A stretch of DNA of 64,000 nt from Haloferula rosea. Its GTDB lineage: Bacteria > Verrucomicrobiota > Verrucomicrobiia > Verrucomicrobiales > Akkermansiaceae. Below are positions 35,744 through 44,578 of this stretch, in pieces. The DNA lies in NCBI RefSeq assembly GCF_016595525.1, contig NZ_JAENII010000015.1, positions 51,397 through 115,396 on the forward strand. The letters run 5' to 3'. The notes under the pieces were generated by a model. It was not told where the DNA came from and did no database searches. It was given only the letters and a program-made list of their open reading frames with translations. The translations under genes were made by a program, and so were the position numbers. Position 1 is the first letter of the stretch, and every line of letters begins with the position of its first letter.

Positions 35744-37180
35744 TCAGCCGACGGAGCCTTCCATTTCGAGATCGATCAGGCGCTTGAGCTCGACGGAGTA
35801 CTCCATCGGGAATTCGCGGACGAGGTCGTTGATGAAGCCGTTGACGGCGAGCGACATGGCATGGCCTTCGTCGATGCCGCGCTGCTGCATGTAGAAGAGC
35901 ATTTCCTCGGACACCTGCGAGACGCTGGCCTCGTGCTGGGTCGCGTGGTCGTTGCCCTTCACGGTGATGGCCGGGTAGGTGTCGGTGCGGCTCTTGGTAT
36001 TGATGAGCAGGGCGTCACACTCGGTGTTGTTCTTGCAGCCCTTGAGGTGCTTGGGAATGTGGACCTGACCGCGGTAGGTCGAGCGTCCTTCACCGACGGA
36101 GATGGATTTCGATACCACGTTGGAGGTCGTGTTGTTGGCGGCGTGGATCATCTTGGCGCCGGTGTCCTGGTGCTGGCCGGAGTTGGCAAGGGCGATGGAG
36201 ATGACCTCACCGCGGGCGCGTTCGCCCTTCATGATGACGCCGGGGTACTTCATGGTCAGGCGGCTGCCGATGTTGCAGTCGATCCAGCGGACTTCGGCGT
36301 CTTCCATGGCGAGGCCGCGCTTGGTGACGAGGTTGAACACGTTGGAACTCCAGTTCTGGACGGTCACGTACTGGATCTTGGCGCCTTTCAGGGCGACGAG
36401 TTCGACCACGGCCGAGTGGAGCGTGGCGGTTTCGAACTTCGGAGCAGTGCAGCCTTCCATGTACATCACCTCGGAGCCTTCGTCGGCGATGATGAGCGTG
36501 CGCTCGAACTGGCCGAAGTTTTCCGAGTTGATGCGGAAGTAGGCCTGCAGCGGCTGCTTCAGCTTCACGCCTTTCGGGATGTAGATGAACGAGCCACCGG
36601 AGAACACCGCGCTGTTGAGGGCGGAGAACTTGTTGTCGCCGGTGGGGATGACCTTGCCGAAGTAGGGGCGGAAGATTTCCTCGTGTTCCTTGAGGCCCTC
36701 CGCCGAGGTCACGAAGATGACGCCCTGCTTGGAGAGCTCTTCCTTCATGTTCGAGTAGGCGGCTTCGGAGTCATACTGCGCTTCCACGCCGGCGAGGAAG
36801 GCCCGTTCCTGCTCGGGAATGCCGAGACGGTCGAAGGTCTTGAGCACTTCTTCCGGCACTTCGTCCCACGAGCGTTTCGGGCGCTCGCCGTCGGAGAGGT
36901 AGTAGCGGATGATGTCGAAATCGATGTTGTTGAGGTCCTCGGTCGCCCAGTTGGTGGGCATCGGCTTCTCATTGAAGACCTTGAGTGCCTTCTGGCGGAA
37001 CTCGCGCACCCAGTCGGGGTCTTTCTTGACGTCCGAAATGTAGTCGACGGTCCGTTCGTTCAATCCACGACCGGCATCGTACTTGTGCCTTTCGGGGAAC
37101 TTGAAGTCACCGGAGGTGCGGTCGATGTCGATCGCTTCCTTGGTTTCGCTGTCGAGAGTGGTGGATGAGTCGTAGGACAT
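35744..37180 (-). CDS. sufB: Fe-S cluster assembly protein SufB
   Basis: 478 residues from ATG 37180. SufB is the scaffold on which SufBCD assembles clusters. Strongly conserved blocks are seen: [14 protein letters not shown] region, [38 protein letters not shown] (with the persulfide-handling Cys) and [18 protein letters not shown] plus [20 protein letters not shown]. Length and motif order are normal. It lies between sufC (63 nt upstream) and sufD. Confidence 0.98.
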   Translation of the reverse strand: MSYDSSTTLDSETKEAIDIDRTSGDFKFPERHKYDAGRGLNERTVDYISDVKKDPDWVREFRQKALKVFNEKPMPTNWATEDLNNIDFDIIRYYLSDGERPKRSWDEVPEEVLKTFDRLGIPEQERAFLAGVEAQYDSEAAYSNMKEELSKQGVIFVTSAEGLKEHEEIFRPYFGKVIPTGDNKFSALNSAVFSGGSFIYIPKGVKLKQPLQAYFRINSENFGQFERTLIIADEGSEVMYMEGCTAPKFETATLHSAVVELVALKGAKIQYVTVQNWSSNVFNLVTKRGLAMEDAEVRWIDCNIGSRLTMKYPGVIMKGERARGEVISIALANSGQHQDTGAKMIHAANNTTSNVVSKSISVGEGRSTYRGQVHIPKHLKGCKNNTECDALLINTKSRTDTYPAITVKGNDHATQHEASVSQVSEEMLFYMQQRGIDEGHAMSLAVNGFINDLVREFPMEYSVELKRLIDLEMEGSVG

Positions 37181-37187
37181 GATAGTG

Positions 37188-37202
37188 CCGCGCTGCGCGC
37201 GG
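37188..37202. repeat. Short GC hairpin between sufC and sufB
   Basis: CCGCGC-TGC-GCGCGG has a 6-bp stem and 3-nt loop in the 5' leader of sufB, 8 nt upstream of its start codon. Its sequence echoes the CCGCGC elements in the inverted repeat at 18399-18480. Confidence 0.5.
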
Positions 37203-37243
37203 AGGGCCGAGTGGGAAGTAGAAAGTGGAAAAGGGGTGATGCT

Positions 37244-37996
37244 TCAGGCGGTGGCGGCCTCCTTGAGGAAGTCGTAGCCGTTGGCTTCGAGTTCGAGCGC
37301 GAGGTCGGCGCCGCCGGACTTCACGATGCGGCCTTCGGCCATCACGTGGACGTGGTCCGGCTTGATGTAGTCGAGCAGGCGCTGGTAGTGGGTGATGAGG
37401 AGCATGCCGCGGCTTTCGGAGCGCATGGCATTGACGCCCTTGGCGACGATCTTGAGGGCATCGATGTCGAGGCCGGAGTCGGTTTCGTCGAGGATGCAGT
37501 AGCTGGGGTCGAGCATCATCATCTGAAGGATTTCGTTGCGCTTCTTCTCACCGCCGGAGAAGCCTTCGTTGACGGCGCGCCCGGTGAACTTGCGGTCCAT
37601 CTCAAGCAGGTCCATCTTGGCGTAGAGCTCCTTGTAGTAGGCGACGGCGTCGAGCTCCTGGCCTTCCGGCAGGCGCGCCTGGAGGGCGGCGCGGATGAAG
37701 TTGGCGTTGGAGACACCAGGCACTTCGGCGGGATATTGGAAGGCGAGGAAGACGCCGGCGCGGGAGCGTTCGTCGATGCCCATCTCGAGGATGTCCTCTC
37801 CGTCGAGGGTGACGGTTCCCGAGGTGACTTCGTAGCCTTCGTGACCGGCGATTACTTTGGAAAGGGTGGACTTGCCGGAGCCGTTCGGGCCCATGATGGC
37901 GTGGACTTCTCCGGCTGGGATCTCAAGGGAGACGCCCTTGAGGATTTCGGTGCCGTCTTCGAGTTGTGCGTGGAGGTCGGTGATGACGAGGGACAT
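37244..37996 (-). CDS. sufC: Fe-S assembly ATPase SufC
   Basis: 250 residues from ATG 37996. SufC is an ABC-type ATPase that drives SufBC2D conformational change. Walker A is [10 protein letters not shown], the signature is [13 protein letters not shown], Walker B is [11 protein letters not shown], and the H-loop (LLITHYQR) follows. Length is normal. It follows the fur-like gene by 35 nt, so both are in one transcript. Confidence 0.98.
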   Translation of the reverse strand: MSLVITDLHAQLEDGTEILKGVSLEIPAGEVHAIMGPNGSGKSTLSKVIAGHEGYEVTSGTVTLDGEDILEMGIDERSRAGVFLAFQYPAEVPGVSNANFIRAALQARLPEGQELDAVAYYKELYAKMDLLEMDRKFTGRAVNEGFSGGEKKRNEILQMMMLDPSYCILDETDSGLDIDALKIVAKGVNAMRSESRGMLLITHYQRLLDYIKPDHVHVMAEGRIVKSGGADLALELEANGYDFLKEAATA

Positions 37997-38031
37997 GGTA
38001 TTTCTAAGTCTTGAGTTCGAAATTCTAATTC

Positions 38032-38469
38032 TCAGTTTGAGGCGGGGAGTTGTCCGCGCAGGGTGAGTTCGACGTCGGTGATGACGGTGCCCTCGGGCAA
38101 TTCGAGGACGTCGGCCAGATTGACGCCGGGCTTGAAAGTGATGTCGTGGATCGAGCCGGTCTGCTTGTCGTGGAAGTGACCGTGCTCTTCGAGGTTCGGG
38201 CAGAAGCGGGATGGCTCGCGGTCGAAGTTCACCTGGCGGATGATGCCGTGCTGGACGAGGGCCTCGAGGCAGTTGTAAACGGTCGCGAGCGAGATGTTCG
38301 GCAACTGGTCCTGGATGTTCTTGAACAACTCGTTGGCGGTGGGGTGACCCTTTTGCTCCATGAGCAGGCGGTAAACCTCCCAACGTTGTCGGGTCATCCG
38401 GAGCCCGGCAATCTCCGACGGCATGCTGCCGGAGGGGTCGGGATGAAGATTTGGATCGCGTGAAACCAT
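38032..38469 (-). CDS. Fur-family transcriptional regulator heading the suf operon
   Basis: 145 residues from ATG 38469. The N-terminal winged helix ([25 protein letters not shown], then [21 protein letters not shown]) and C-terminal metal-binding part ([15 protein letters not shown]) are typical. The CxxC zinc pairs of classic Fur/PerR are absent; only single cysteines remain (VYNC, SRFC). It is the first gene of the suf operon and sits just behind two 7-1-7 palindromes, so it most likely represses itself and sufCBD in response to iron or peroxide. Its exact subtype (Fur, PerR or other) is not resolved. Confidence 0.9.
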   Translation of the reverse strand: MVSRDPNLHPDPSGSMPSEIAGLRMTRQRWEVYRLLMEQKGHPTANELFKNIQDQLPNISLATVYNCLEALVQHGIIRQVNFDREPSRFCPNLEEHGHFHDKQTGSIHDITFKPGVNLADVLELPEGTVITDVELTLRGQLPASN

Positions 38470-38484
38470 GGCGGACGGCGGAAA

Positions 38485-38521
38485 CTAGAATGGTTCTAAT
38501 TCGTAGCAAGAATTATTCTAA
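38485..38521 (-). promoter_or_regulatory. Two Fur/PerR-type boxes upstream of fur-sufCBD
   Basis: Box 1 is CTAGAATGGTTCTAA (38485-38499) and box 2 is CAAGAATTATTCTAA (38507-38521). Both are 7-1-7 palindromes like the Fur/PerR consensus and are spaced 22 bp, about two helix turns, so dimers could bind on one face. They sit 15-50 bp before the fur-like start, over the likely promoter. Confidence 0.72.
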
Positions 38522-38623
38522 TTTTTCCTCCGGGATTCGCGTCAGCAGCCCTGATTTGGGTGGGTTTATGGATGGGTAAGGCATTGATGTTCAAGGTGGA
38601 TGGGGGGATCGGGAGGTGTGATC

Positions 38624-38724
38624 TGGCATGACCGTCTCGGTCATGAATCTGCGATCTGCTGAAGACTACAGCGGGCGTGGGGGTGCCTGGGTGCTGTCCG
38701 ATCATGACCGGGACGGTCATGCCA
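38624..38724. repeat. Paired 23-bp inverted repeats, each itself palindromic
   Basis: Left arm 38624-38646 and right arm 38702-38724 match in 22 of 23 positions when reversed. Each contains ATGACCG, a 3-nt centre (TCT or GGA) and CGGTCAT, i.e. a 7-bp hairpin. The spacer is 55 nt. They might be two operator sites, a MITE-like remnant or an end-to-end pair of REP elements. The centre CGTCTCG recurs in the suf operon hairpin. Confidence 0.6.
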
Positions 38725-38748
38725 CTGGCAGGTGGGCGGGGCGTCGGG

Positions 38749-38776
38749 CTTGAAGCAGCGCCATTCGGGCTGGGGC
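38749..38776 (+). repeat. Dispersed intergenic repeat, copy 1
   Basis: CTTGAAGCAGCGCCATTCGG and flanks match the stretch at 53068-53096 at about 24 of 29 positions, both in intergenic DNA on the plus strand. Confidence 0.4.
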
Positions 38777-38826
38777 GCTTTTCCCCTTGGATCGCTGGGT
38801 AGCGGTCCTTTCGAGGCCGGGGTCGC

Positions 38827-40773
38827 TCAGAGGATGGCCATGAACTGGAGGGGCTCGAGCACGAGCCGCTCGGTGGCGACGATGGACTGGCCGGCGACGA
38901 GGTCGGTGAAGGTCTTGCGCATGCCGAGCTGACGGAGCCGGGTCGCCGAGACGATGGCGGGTTCGTCGTTGAAGTTGGCGAGGCAAAGGATGCTTTGGCC
39001 TTCGTGGACGCGGAAGTAGCCGAAGACGTGGTGGTTTCCAACATCCACGAACTCCGTGCGGGTTTCATGGAAGGCCTGGTTGTTCTTCCGGATCTGGGAA
39101 AGCTTGAGCATGCCGCTGAAGAGCTTGCCCTCGACGGTATCGGGGTTCTTGCGGTTCTCCGCCTTTTCCCAATCGAAGGAGGGGCGGTGCAGCCAACGGT
39201 CGTCGCCGGCTTTTTCCGGGTCCTCAGGGTAGTCGTAGTCGTTGACCAGCCCGATTTCATCGCCCAGATAGATCAGCGGGATTCCGCCCATGGTGAAGAT
39301 GATCCCGTAGAGCATGAGGATGCGCCGGATGGCATACTCGGTCTGCAGTTCGTCGCCTTCGTAGAGGGCTTTCTCCAGTCCGCACAGTGAGGCGGTGGTG
39401 CCGCAGATCCTGGCGTCTCCGGTGACGGGATTGTGCTGGAAGAGGCGTCCGCGTCCGAAGCTCGATTCGTGGTTGCCGGTGAAGAAGTGGTTGAGGAACC
39501 AGCGGTGGTCGTGGGGATTCATGCCGACCTCCCACATGTCGCGGTCCTCGAAGCCCCAGCCGATGTCGTCGTGGCAGCGCAGGTAGTTCACCCACGAGCA
39601 CCCCTGCGGAAGCTCGAAGCGTTTCGGCAGCGAATGGAGCATCAGCCGGGCATTGCGCGAGGCCAGCGAGTTCCACAGCTGCACCATCAGCGGGGGGTTG
39701 TAGGAGAGGTGGCATTCCTCCTCGGAGACGTATTTCTTGATCTCATCCGGGGCGACGATGGCCTCCGACTTGAAGATCAGCGCGGGAGCGGCGATGCGGG
39801 CGATGGCATTGAATGCCTGGATGAGGAGGTGGGCCTGTTCGAGATTTTCGCAGTTGGTTCCCTTTTCCTTCCACAGGAAGGGGACGGCATCCATGCGCAG
39901 CATCTCGACGCCCGCATTGGCGAGGTAGAGCATTTCGCCGGCCATGGCGTTGAACACATCCGGGTTCTTGTAGTTCAGATCCCACTGGAAGTTGTTGAAG
40001 GTGGTCCACACCCACTTGCCGATGCTGGTGTGGTAGGTGAACGACCCGGGGTGGGCATCGGGGAAGATCGGGCGCAGTGTTTGCTCATACTGGTCCGGCT
40101 CCTCGCGGTCCGGGAACATCCAGTAGTATTTCTCGAATTCTTCCGACCCCTTGCGCGCCTGCTGGGCCCATTCGTGCTCGTCGGAAGTGTGGTTGAACAC
40201 GAAGTCGAGCACGAGGCTCATGCCCTGCTGGCGAAGTTCCGCGGCGAGCTCGCGCAGGTCATCCATGGTGCCGAGGGCGGGGTCCACCTCGCGGTAGCTG
40301 CTGATGGCGTAGCCGCCGTCGTCGTCCCCATCGGGGCTCTTGAAGAGCGGCATGAGGTGCAGGTAGGTCACCCCGAGCTCATTCAGGTAGCTGATCTTTT
40401 CCCGCAGTCCGGAAAGGTCGCCGGAGAACAGGTCGACGTAGGCCATGGCGCCGACCACGCGGTTCGACTGATACCAGTGGGCGTGGCCTTCGCGGATGGC
40501 ATCGAGGCTCTTCAGGTCGGCATCGCGCTCCAGCCATGATTCCGCGCAGGTGCGGAGGATCTGCTCGACGTGGAAGAAAAAGTCGTAGCTGGGTCCATAG
40601 ACCTGCCAGAGGAGATCGAAGAGGACGGGGAAATGCCGCTCGAGGCGATCTTCGAATGCCGCCCAGTCCGCTCCTTCGATTTCAGTCGGAAAACTCTTCC
40701 GCAGGCGTGGCAGCAGGCGTTGGAGCGACAGACGGCTTTCGTGGATGGTGGGTGGTAGGGCGGTATCGAGCAT
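38827..40773 (-). CDS. Amylosucrase-type GH13 enzyme
   Basis: 648 residues from ATG 40773. The (beta/alpha)8 barrel has the GH13 regions: VLDFVFNHTSDEHEWA, GVEMLRMDAVPFLWKEKG (nucleophile Asp in RMDA), IFKSEAIV (acid/base Glu) and VNYLRCHDDIGWGF. The N-terminal 90 residues are all-helical and FNNFQWDLNY is typical of amylosucrase (GH13_4). Amylosucrase splits sucrose, makes alpha-1,4-glucan and releases fructose. Sucrose phosphorylase or trehalose synthase are less likely. A fructokinase and aldolase about 10 kb away could use the fructose. Confidence 0.88.
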   Translation of the reverse strand: MLDTALPPTIHESRLSLQRLLPRLRKSFPTEIEGADWAAFEDRLERHFPVLFDLLWQVYGPSYDFFFHVEQILRTCAESWLERDADLKSLDAIREGHAHWYQSNRVVGAMAYVDLFSGDLSGLREKISYLNELGVTYLHLMPLFKSPDGDDDGGYAISSYREVDPALGTMDDLRELAAELRQQGMSLVLDFVFNHTSDEHEWAQQARKGSEEFEKYYWMFPDREEPDQYEQTLRPIFPDAHPGSFTYHTSIGKWVWTTFNNFQWDLNYKNPDVFNAMAGEMLYLANAGVEMLRMDAVPFLWKEKGTNCENLEQAHLLIQAFNAIARIAAPALIFKSEAIVAPDEIKKYVSEEECHLSYNPPLMVQLWNSLASRNARLMLHSLPKRFELPQGCSWVNYLRCHDDIGWGFEDRDMWEVGMNPHDHRWFLNHFFTGNHESSFGRGRLFQHNPVTGDARICGTTASLCGLEKALYEGDELQTEYAIRRILMLYGIIFTMGGIPLIYLGDEIGLVNDYDYPEDPEKAGDDRWLHRPSFDWEKAENRKNPDTVEGKLFSGMLKLSQIRKNNQAFHETRTEFVDVGNHHVFGYFRVHEGQSILCLANFNDEPAIVSATRLRQLGMRKTFTDLVAGQSIVATERLVLEPLQFMAIL

Positions 40774-40960
40774 GTAGGATCAGTCGTGGGAGCGGTTGGA
40801 CATGCAACTTCCATGCCATCGGCGATCGGTCAACGGTGGAATCGCGGCAGCGGGGCGCGAGGTGGGCAATCCTCCGGCCTTCGATGGCCGGTATGGTCGG
40901 GTCCCCGGCGCTTTCGCCGGGGTTGCGATGGCCTCCGCCAGGATGCCGGATTTTCCTCGG
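40774..40960 (-). other. Intergenic region with hairpins
   Basis: 187 nt between the sugar dehydrogenase stop and the amylosucrase start. It carries a perfect 8-bp hairpin (next entry) and a CCGGCC/GGCCGG hairpin just before it. No gene found. Confidence 0.4.
40903..40922 (-). terminator. Hairpin after the sugar dehydrogenase gene
   Basis: CCCCGGCG-CTTT-CGCCGGGG, an 8-bp stem. Read leftward it lies 38 nt past the sugar dehydrogenase stop, but no T-run follows, so termination would be weak or Rho-assisted. Confidence 0.4.
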
Positions 40961-42418
40961 CTACTTCGCCGGGACGAGGCGGATGATCTGGTCCGGACCG
41001 TTGAAAATCACGTAGAGGAATCCGTCCGGGCCATCGACCACATCGCGGACCCGTCCGAAGTCCTTCAGGATGACTTCCTCTTCGACGACCTTCTGGTCCT
41101 CGATGCGGAGGCGGCGGACCTCCTTCTTTGCGAGGGCGCCTGCGAACAGGTCGTTCTTCCAGCCGGGGAAGGCGTCACCGGTGTAGAAGTCCAGGCCGCA
41201 GACGGCAATACTAGGAGTCCAGTAAGTGACGGGTTGCTCCATGCCTTCCTTGCTGGTCTCGCTGGTGATCGGGGTGCCGTTGTAGTTCATGCCGTAGGTG
41301 ATGACGGGCCAGCCGTAGTTCGCACCCTTGCGGATGAGGTTCAGTTCATCGCCGCCGCGGGGTCCGTGCTCGGTGCTGTAGAGGCTGCCGTCGCGTGGAT
41401 CGAGGTCGAGGCCCTGCGGGTTGCGGTGGCCGTAGGTCCAGATGCCCTTGATGGCGTCCTTGTTGTCGACGAAGGGGTTGTCCTTCGGTTCGCGACCGTC
41501 GTCGAAGAGGCGGTAGATTTTGCCCTTCGGGTTGGTGAGGTCCTGCACCTCCATCATGCCGCCGCGCTCACCGATGACGAAGTAGATGTATCCCTGGTCG
41601 AAGACGAAGCGCGTCCCGAAGTGCACTCCGCTGCCGCTGTAGAACTTCTTGTCGGCCTTCCAGATCCATTCTTGATCGACCCACTGGTGGTCCTTGATGC
41701 GGCCGCGGACCACGGCGGTGATGGTGTGGGCCTTGTCCTTGTTCTTCTTGCCCTTCTTGTCGGTCCCTTCGCCCTTTTCCCACCAGCCGTCGGAGATGCC
41801 GAGGTAGATCCAGCCATTCTTCTCGTAGTCGGGGTGCACGGCGACCTCCATCAGTCCGCCCTGGCCGTGGCTGATCACCTTCGGGGTGCCTTCGATGGGC
41901 TTGGGGTCGAGCTTGCCATCGGCGGAGATGACGCGCAGGCGACCGGGGCGCTCGGAGACGAGCTTGCGTCCGTCGGGGAGGAAGGCGAGGGCCCACGGGA
42001 TTTTCAGGCCTTCTTCCACGACCATCTCGATGGTGTAGTCTTCCTTCTCGGTCTTGCTGACCTTGCCCAGCTCGGGCTTGGGAAATTCGATGCCCTTGGT
42101 GAGCGCTTCCTTTTCCTTCTCACGCAGGAAGATCACGAGTGAACGGATCTGCTCGTCGGTGAGGATGCCTTCCCACGGGGTCATGCCGAGGGAGATGTTG
42201 CCTTTGAGGATGGTTTGGAAGATGTCGGCGTCGGTGTCGCCGTGCTTCCACTCGCCATCGAGGAATGACGGGCCCTGTCCGCCGCTGAGGTCGGCGGCGT
42301 GGCAACTCGCGCACAGCGTTTCGTAAAGCTTGTCGACCTTCATCTTGGAAAGGTCCGGGGATTCGTCGGCTGCGATCAGGCAGGCGGGCAGGAAAGTGGC
42401 GAGAAGCAGGGATTTCAT
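40961..42418 (-). CDS. Exported cytochrome c / PQQ-type sugar dehydrogenase
   Basis: 485 residues from ATG 42418; the frame stays open upstream but there it lacks protein character. After a signal peptide (MKSLLLATFLPACLIAA) a cytochrome c domain has the heme motif CASCH (about residue 36). Residues about 140-480 form a GDH/HHIP-like beta propeller of the glucose/sorbosone dehydrogenase family (ISHGQGGLMEVAVHPDYEKN, TYGHRNPQGLDLDP, STEHGPRGGDELN). The protein probably oxidises a sugar aldose with PQQ and passes electrons to its own heme. The TonB receptor just upstream may bring in the substrate or PQQ. Confidence 0.88.
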   Translation of the reverse strand: MKSLLLATFLPACLIAADESPDLSKMKVDKLYETLCASCHAADLSGGQGPSFLDGEWKHGDTDADIFQTILKGNISLGMTPWEGILTDEQIRSLVIFLREKEKEALTKGIEFPKPELGKVSKTEKEDYTIEMVVEEGLKIPWALAFLPDGRKLVSERPGRLRVISADGKLDPKPIEGTPKVISHGQGGLMEVAVHPDYEKNGWIYLGISDGWWEKGEGTDKKGKKNKDKAHTITAVVRGRIKDHQWVDQEWIWKADKKFYSGSGVHFGTRFVFDQGYIYFVIGERGGMMEVQDLTNPKGKIYRLFDDGREPKDNPFVDNKDAIKGIWTYGHRNPQGLDLDPRDGSLYSTEHGPRGGDELNLIRKGANYGWPVITYGMNYNGTPITSETSKEGMEQPVTYWTPSIAVCGLDFYTGDAFPGWKNDLFAGALAKKEVRRLRIEDQKVVEEEVILKDFGRVRDVVDGPDGFLYVIFNGPDQIIRLVPAK

Positions 42419-42507
42419 GAGTGGAGAAAGGTGAAAGGGGCTACGGGCCGGCATGATCCGGGCTAACGGAAAAGAATGCAAATCGTGGGAAAGGGAAGGG
42501 GGAATCT

Positions 42508-44532
42508 TCAGAATTGCCATTCGGCGGTGATCCAGAACGACCTCGGCTGACCCAGGGTGCGGATGCCGCCGCTGCTCAAGCCGGTCGCGACTTCGGCATC
42601 CAGCAGGTTTTCCATGCGTGCGTGGAGGGTGAGGGCCTCGGTGGCCTGCCAGCTGGCTCCGGCACGGACGGTGGTGTAGCTGGGAAGGCGGCGGGTCGCG
42701 AGGGCGTCGTCGAAGCGGGACGCCCCGTATTCGCCGCCGAGGAAGAAGCTCGTCTTCTCGCTGGCCTGGAGCCCGACGGTGCCGAGCAGGCGGAGGTCCG
42801 GTGCCTGCGGGAAGGGCTTTCCTTCGAGCAGGGGCTGGGATGAGGAGGAAACGAACTCGGTGTCCGACCACAGGCCATCGAAGCGGAGGGTCCAGCGCGA
42901 GTCGGGGCGCCACTCGGCGGCGGTCTGGATGCCGAGGACGCGGGCGCGGTCGACGTTCCTCCGCTGGGCGCCGCTGCCTCCGGGCGGGAGGGTTCCGAAG
43001 ATTTCCGAGATCTCGGTGGGGTCTGTGACCGGGACGTTGGCGATGGCATCGTCGATCCAGTGGTGGAAGACGCCGGCGTCGAGGGTCAGGCAATCGACCG
43101 GTTTCCAGCTCAGGCCGGCTTCGATGCTGTAGAAGCGTTCCGGGTCGAGGTTCGGGTTGGCCTCGGTGAGGTCGTTGCGCACGCGGAACGGGCGGTGGAG
43201 TTCATTGAGGGTGGGCAGGCGGTAGCTGGTCGAGAGGGCGAAGCGGCCGAGCAGGGCGTCGGTCATCTGCTGCTCGATGGAGAGGGCGGCGGAGGGTTCC
43301 CAGCCGTCGCGGTTGGCGGGGAAGTCGGACCTCAGGAGGGCGCCGGTGCGCAGCGAGCGCTCGATGCGTTTCCCGTCGCGGAGTTCCCAGCGGTCGAGGC
43401 GTGCGCTGGCATCGAGGCGGGTGGCCGGGCGGACCTGCCAGCTGGAGGTCGCGAAGATCCCGGCGAATCCCTGCGCTCCCCCGGCCCGCCGGCGGCGGAA
43501 GGTGCCTGCGTCCTCGTTGGTTTCGCCCTCGAGCAGGCGCAGGTCGGTGCCGACCGAGACGTCCACGGTGTCGCTGAGTTCGCGGTGGATGCTGAAGGCC
43601 CCGCCGATGCCCTCGCCGGGCACGTCGAACTGGTTGAGCGCCACCGATTCGCTCGAGCGTGTGGGATTCACCGCGCTGAATACGGAGGCGAAGCGTCGGC
43701 GTTGGTAGTAGCCGAGGAGTTGCCACGACAGCGGGCCCTCTTCGGAGGTGATACGCAGGGAGGCGTCGATGGCCTCGGTGGTGTTGCCGGTGACCGGGGT
43801 GCCATTGCTACGTCGTTCGTCGTAGTAGGAGAATGCGGGCTCGACGGTCAGGTGGGGGTGGGGTTTCCAGATGAGGCGGAGATCGGCACCGGCGAGTTGG
43901 AGCTCGAGGGGGCGGTCGATGAGTCCGCGCTGGGCGGGATCGACGACCTGGAAGCCATCGCTGCGGGTGGCGAAGGTGGAGAATGACACGCCGAGGCGGC
44001 AGTCGTCGGAGACCAGGTCGGCGGCGGCGCTGCCGCCGAGGGTGCCGTGGTCGCCCGCGGTGAGGCGGATGAGCCCCCGTGGCGTGAGCACGTCCGGCCT
44101 GAGAAGGTGGATGCTGCCGGCGGGGCTGAGGTTTCCCCATGCGGTGGACTGGGCCGCGGGCACGATGCGGACGCTCTCCAGCGACCAGGGGTCGAAGCGC
44201 GCCCAGTGGACCCACCCACCGAAGGGGTCGTTCTGAGGGATGCCATCGCGCAGGACGAGCGTGCGGGAGGCGGCGGTGGCCCCGGTGTTGCGGAGGCTGA
44301 CCTCTGAAGCGGTGGGGTTGGCGAAGACCGCGGATTGGGGCCGGAACAGGGAGAACGCGGGGTCGGTCGCGAGCAGTTCGTCGATGGTGAGCGGCGCGAA
44401 GGCGGCGATGTCATCGACCGACCAAGCGCTGAGCGGAGGGGCGGTGTTCCTTTCCGTCAGGACGACGAGTGGATCCAGGCTGTCCTGGCCGGGCAGGTGG
44501 GCGGCGAGGAGGAGCGGAAGCAGGAACTTCAT
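42508..44532 (-). CDS. TonB-dependent outer-membrane receptor
   Basis: 674 residues from ATG 44532 with a signal peptide (MKFLLPLLLAAHLPG). A plug domain (PLTIDELLATDPAFSLF; VSLRNTGATAASRTLVLRDGIPQNDPF) precedes a 22-strand barrel that ends in a terminal Phe (WITAEWQF). TonB-type receptors take up metal complexes, cobalamin or oligosaccharides using energy from ExbB/ExbD, found at 59.6-60.8 kb. The next gene in the same direction encodes the sugar dehydrogenase, which suggests sugar or PQQ uptake. Substrate is not predicted. Confidence 0.9.
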   Translation of the reverse strand: MKFLLPLLLAAHLPGQDSLDPLVVLTERNTAPPLSAWSVDDIAAFAPLTIDELLATDPAFSLFRPQSAVFANPTASEVSLRNTGATAASRTLVLRDGIPQNDPFGGWVHWARFDPWSLESVRIVPAAQSTAWGNLSPAGSIHLLRPDVLTPRGLIRLTAGDHGTLGGSAAADLVSDDCRLGVSFSTFATRSDGFQVVDPAQRGLIDRPLELQLAGADLRLIWKPHPHLTVEPAFSYYDERRSNGTPVTGNTTEAIDASLRITSEEGPLSWQLLGYYQRRRFASVFSAVNPTRSSESVALNQFDVPGEGIGGAFSIHRELSDTVDVSVGTDLRLLEGETNEDAGTFRRRRAGGAQGFAGIFATSSWQVRPATRLDASARLDRWELRDGKRIERSLRTGALLRSDFPANRDGWEPSAALSIEQQMTDALLGRFALSTSYRLPTLNELHRPFRVRNDLTEANPNLDPERFYSIEAGLSWKPVDCLTLDAGVFHHWIDDAIANVPVTDPTEISEIFGTLPPGGSGAQRRNVDRARVLGIQTAAEWRPDSRWTLRFDGLWSDTEFVSSSSQPLLEGKPFPQAPDLRLLGTVGLQASEKTSFFLGGEYGASRFDDALATRRLPSYTTVRAGASWQATEALTLHARMENLLDAEVATGLSSGGIRTLGQPRSFWITAEWQF

Positions 44533-44541
44533 GGCGTGGCG

Positions 44542-44572
44542 ACCTGTCGGATGCCCCTGCTTGCCGGCAGGT
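44542..44572 (-). promoter_or_regulatory. Hairpin just before the TonB receptor start
   Basis: ACCTGTCGG and CCGGCAGGT pair over 9 bp with one G-U in RNA, loop 13 nt. The stem ends 9 nt before the receptor ATG, so it could hide the ribosome-binding region. No known riboswitch class was recognised. Confidence 0.4.
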
Positions 44573-44578
44573 GGGAAA

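Larger units (their letters stand above)
38522..38826. other. Intergenic region upstream of the fur-suf operon
   Basis: 305 nt with no gene. It holds the large paired palindromes at 38624-38724 and a dispersed repeat at 38749-38776 (TTGAAGCAGCGCCATTCGGG), related to one at 53068-53096. Confidence 0.5.

Noticed and set aside
35486..37168. 560-codon plus-strand frame opposite sufB
   Set aside because: Pure shadow of sufB and part of sufD; composition is Asp/Val/Gly-rich without domains.
42419..43093. Upstream extension of the sugar dehydrogenase frame
   Set aside because: Arg/Pro-rich and antiparallel in character to the TonB receptor coding sequence it overlaps; the signal peptide starts at 42418.
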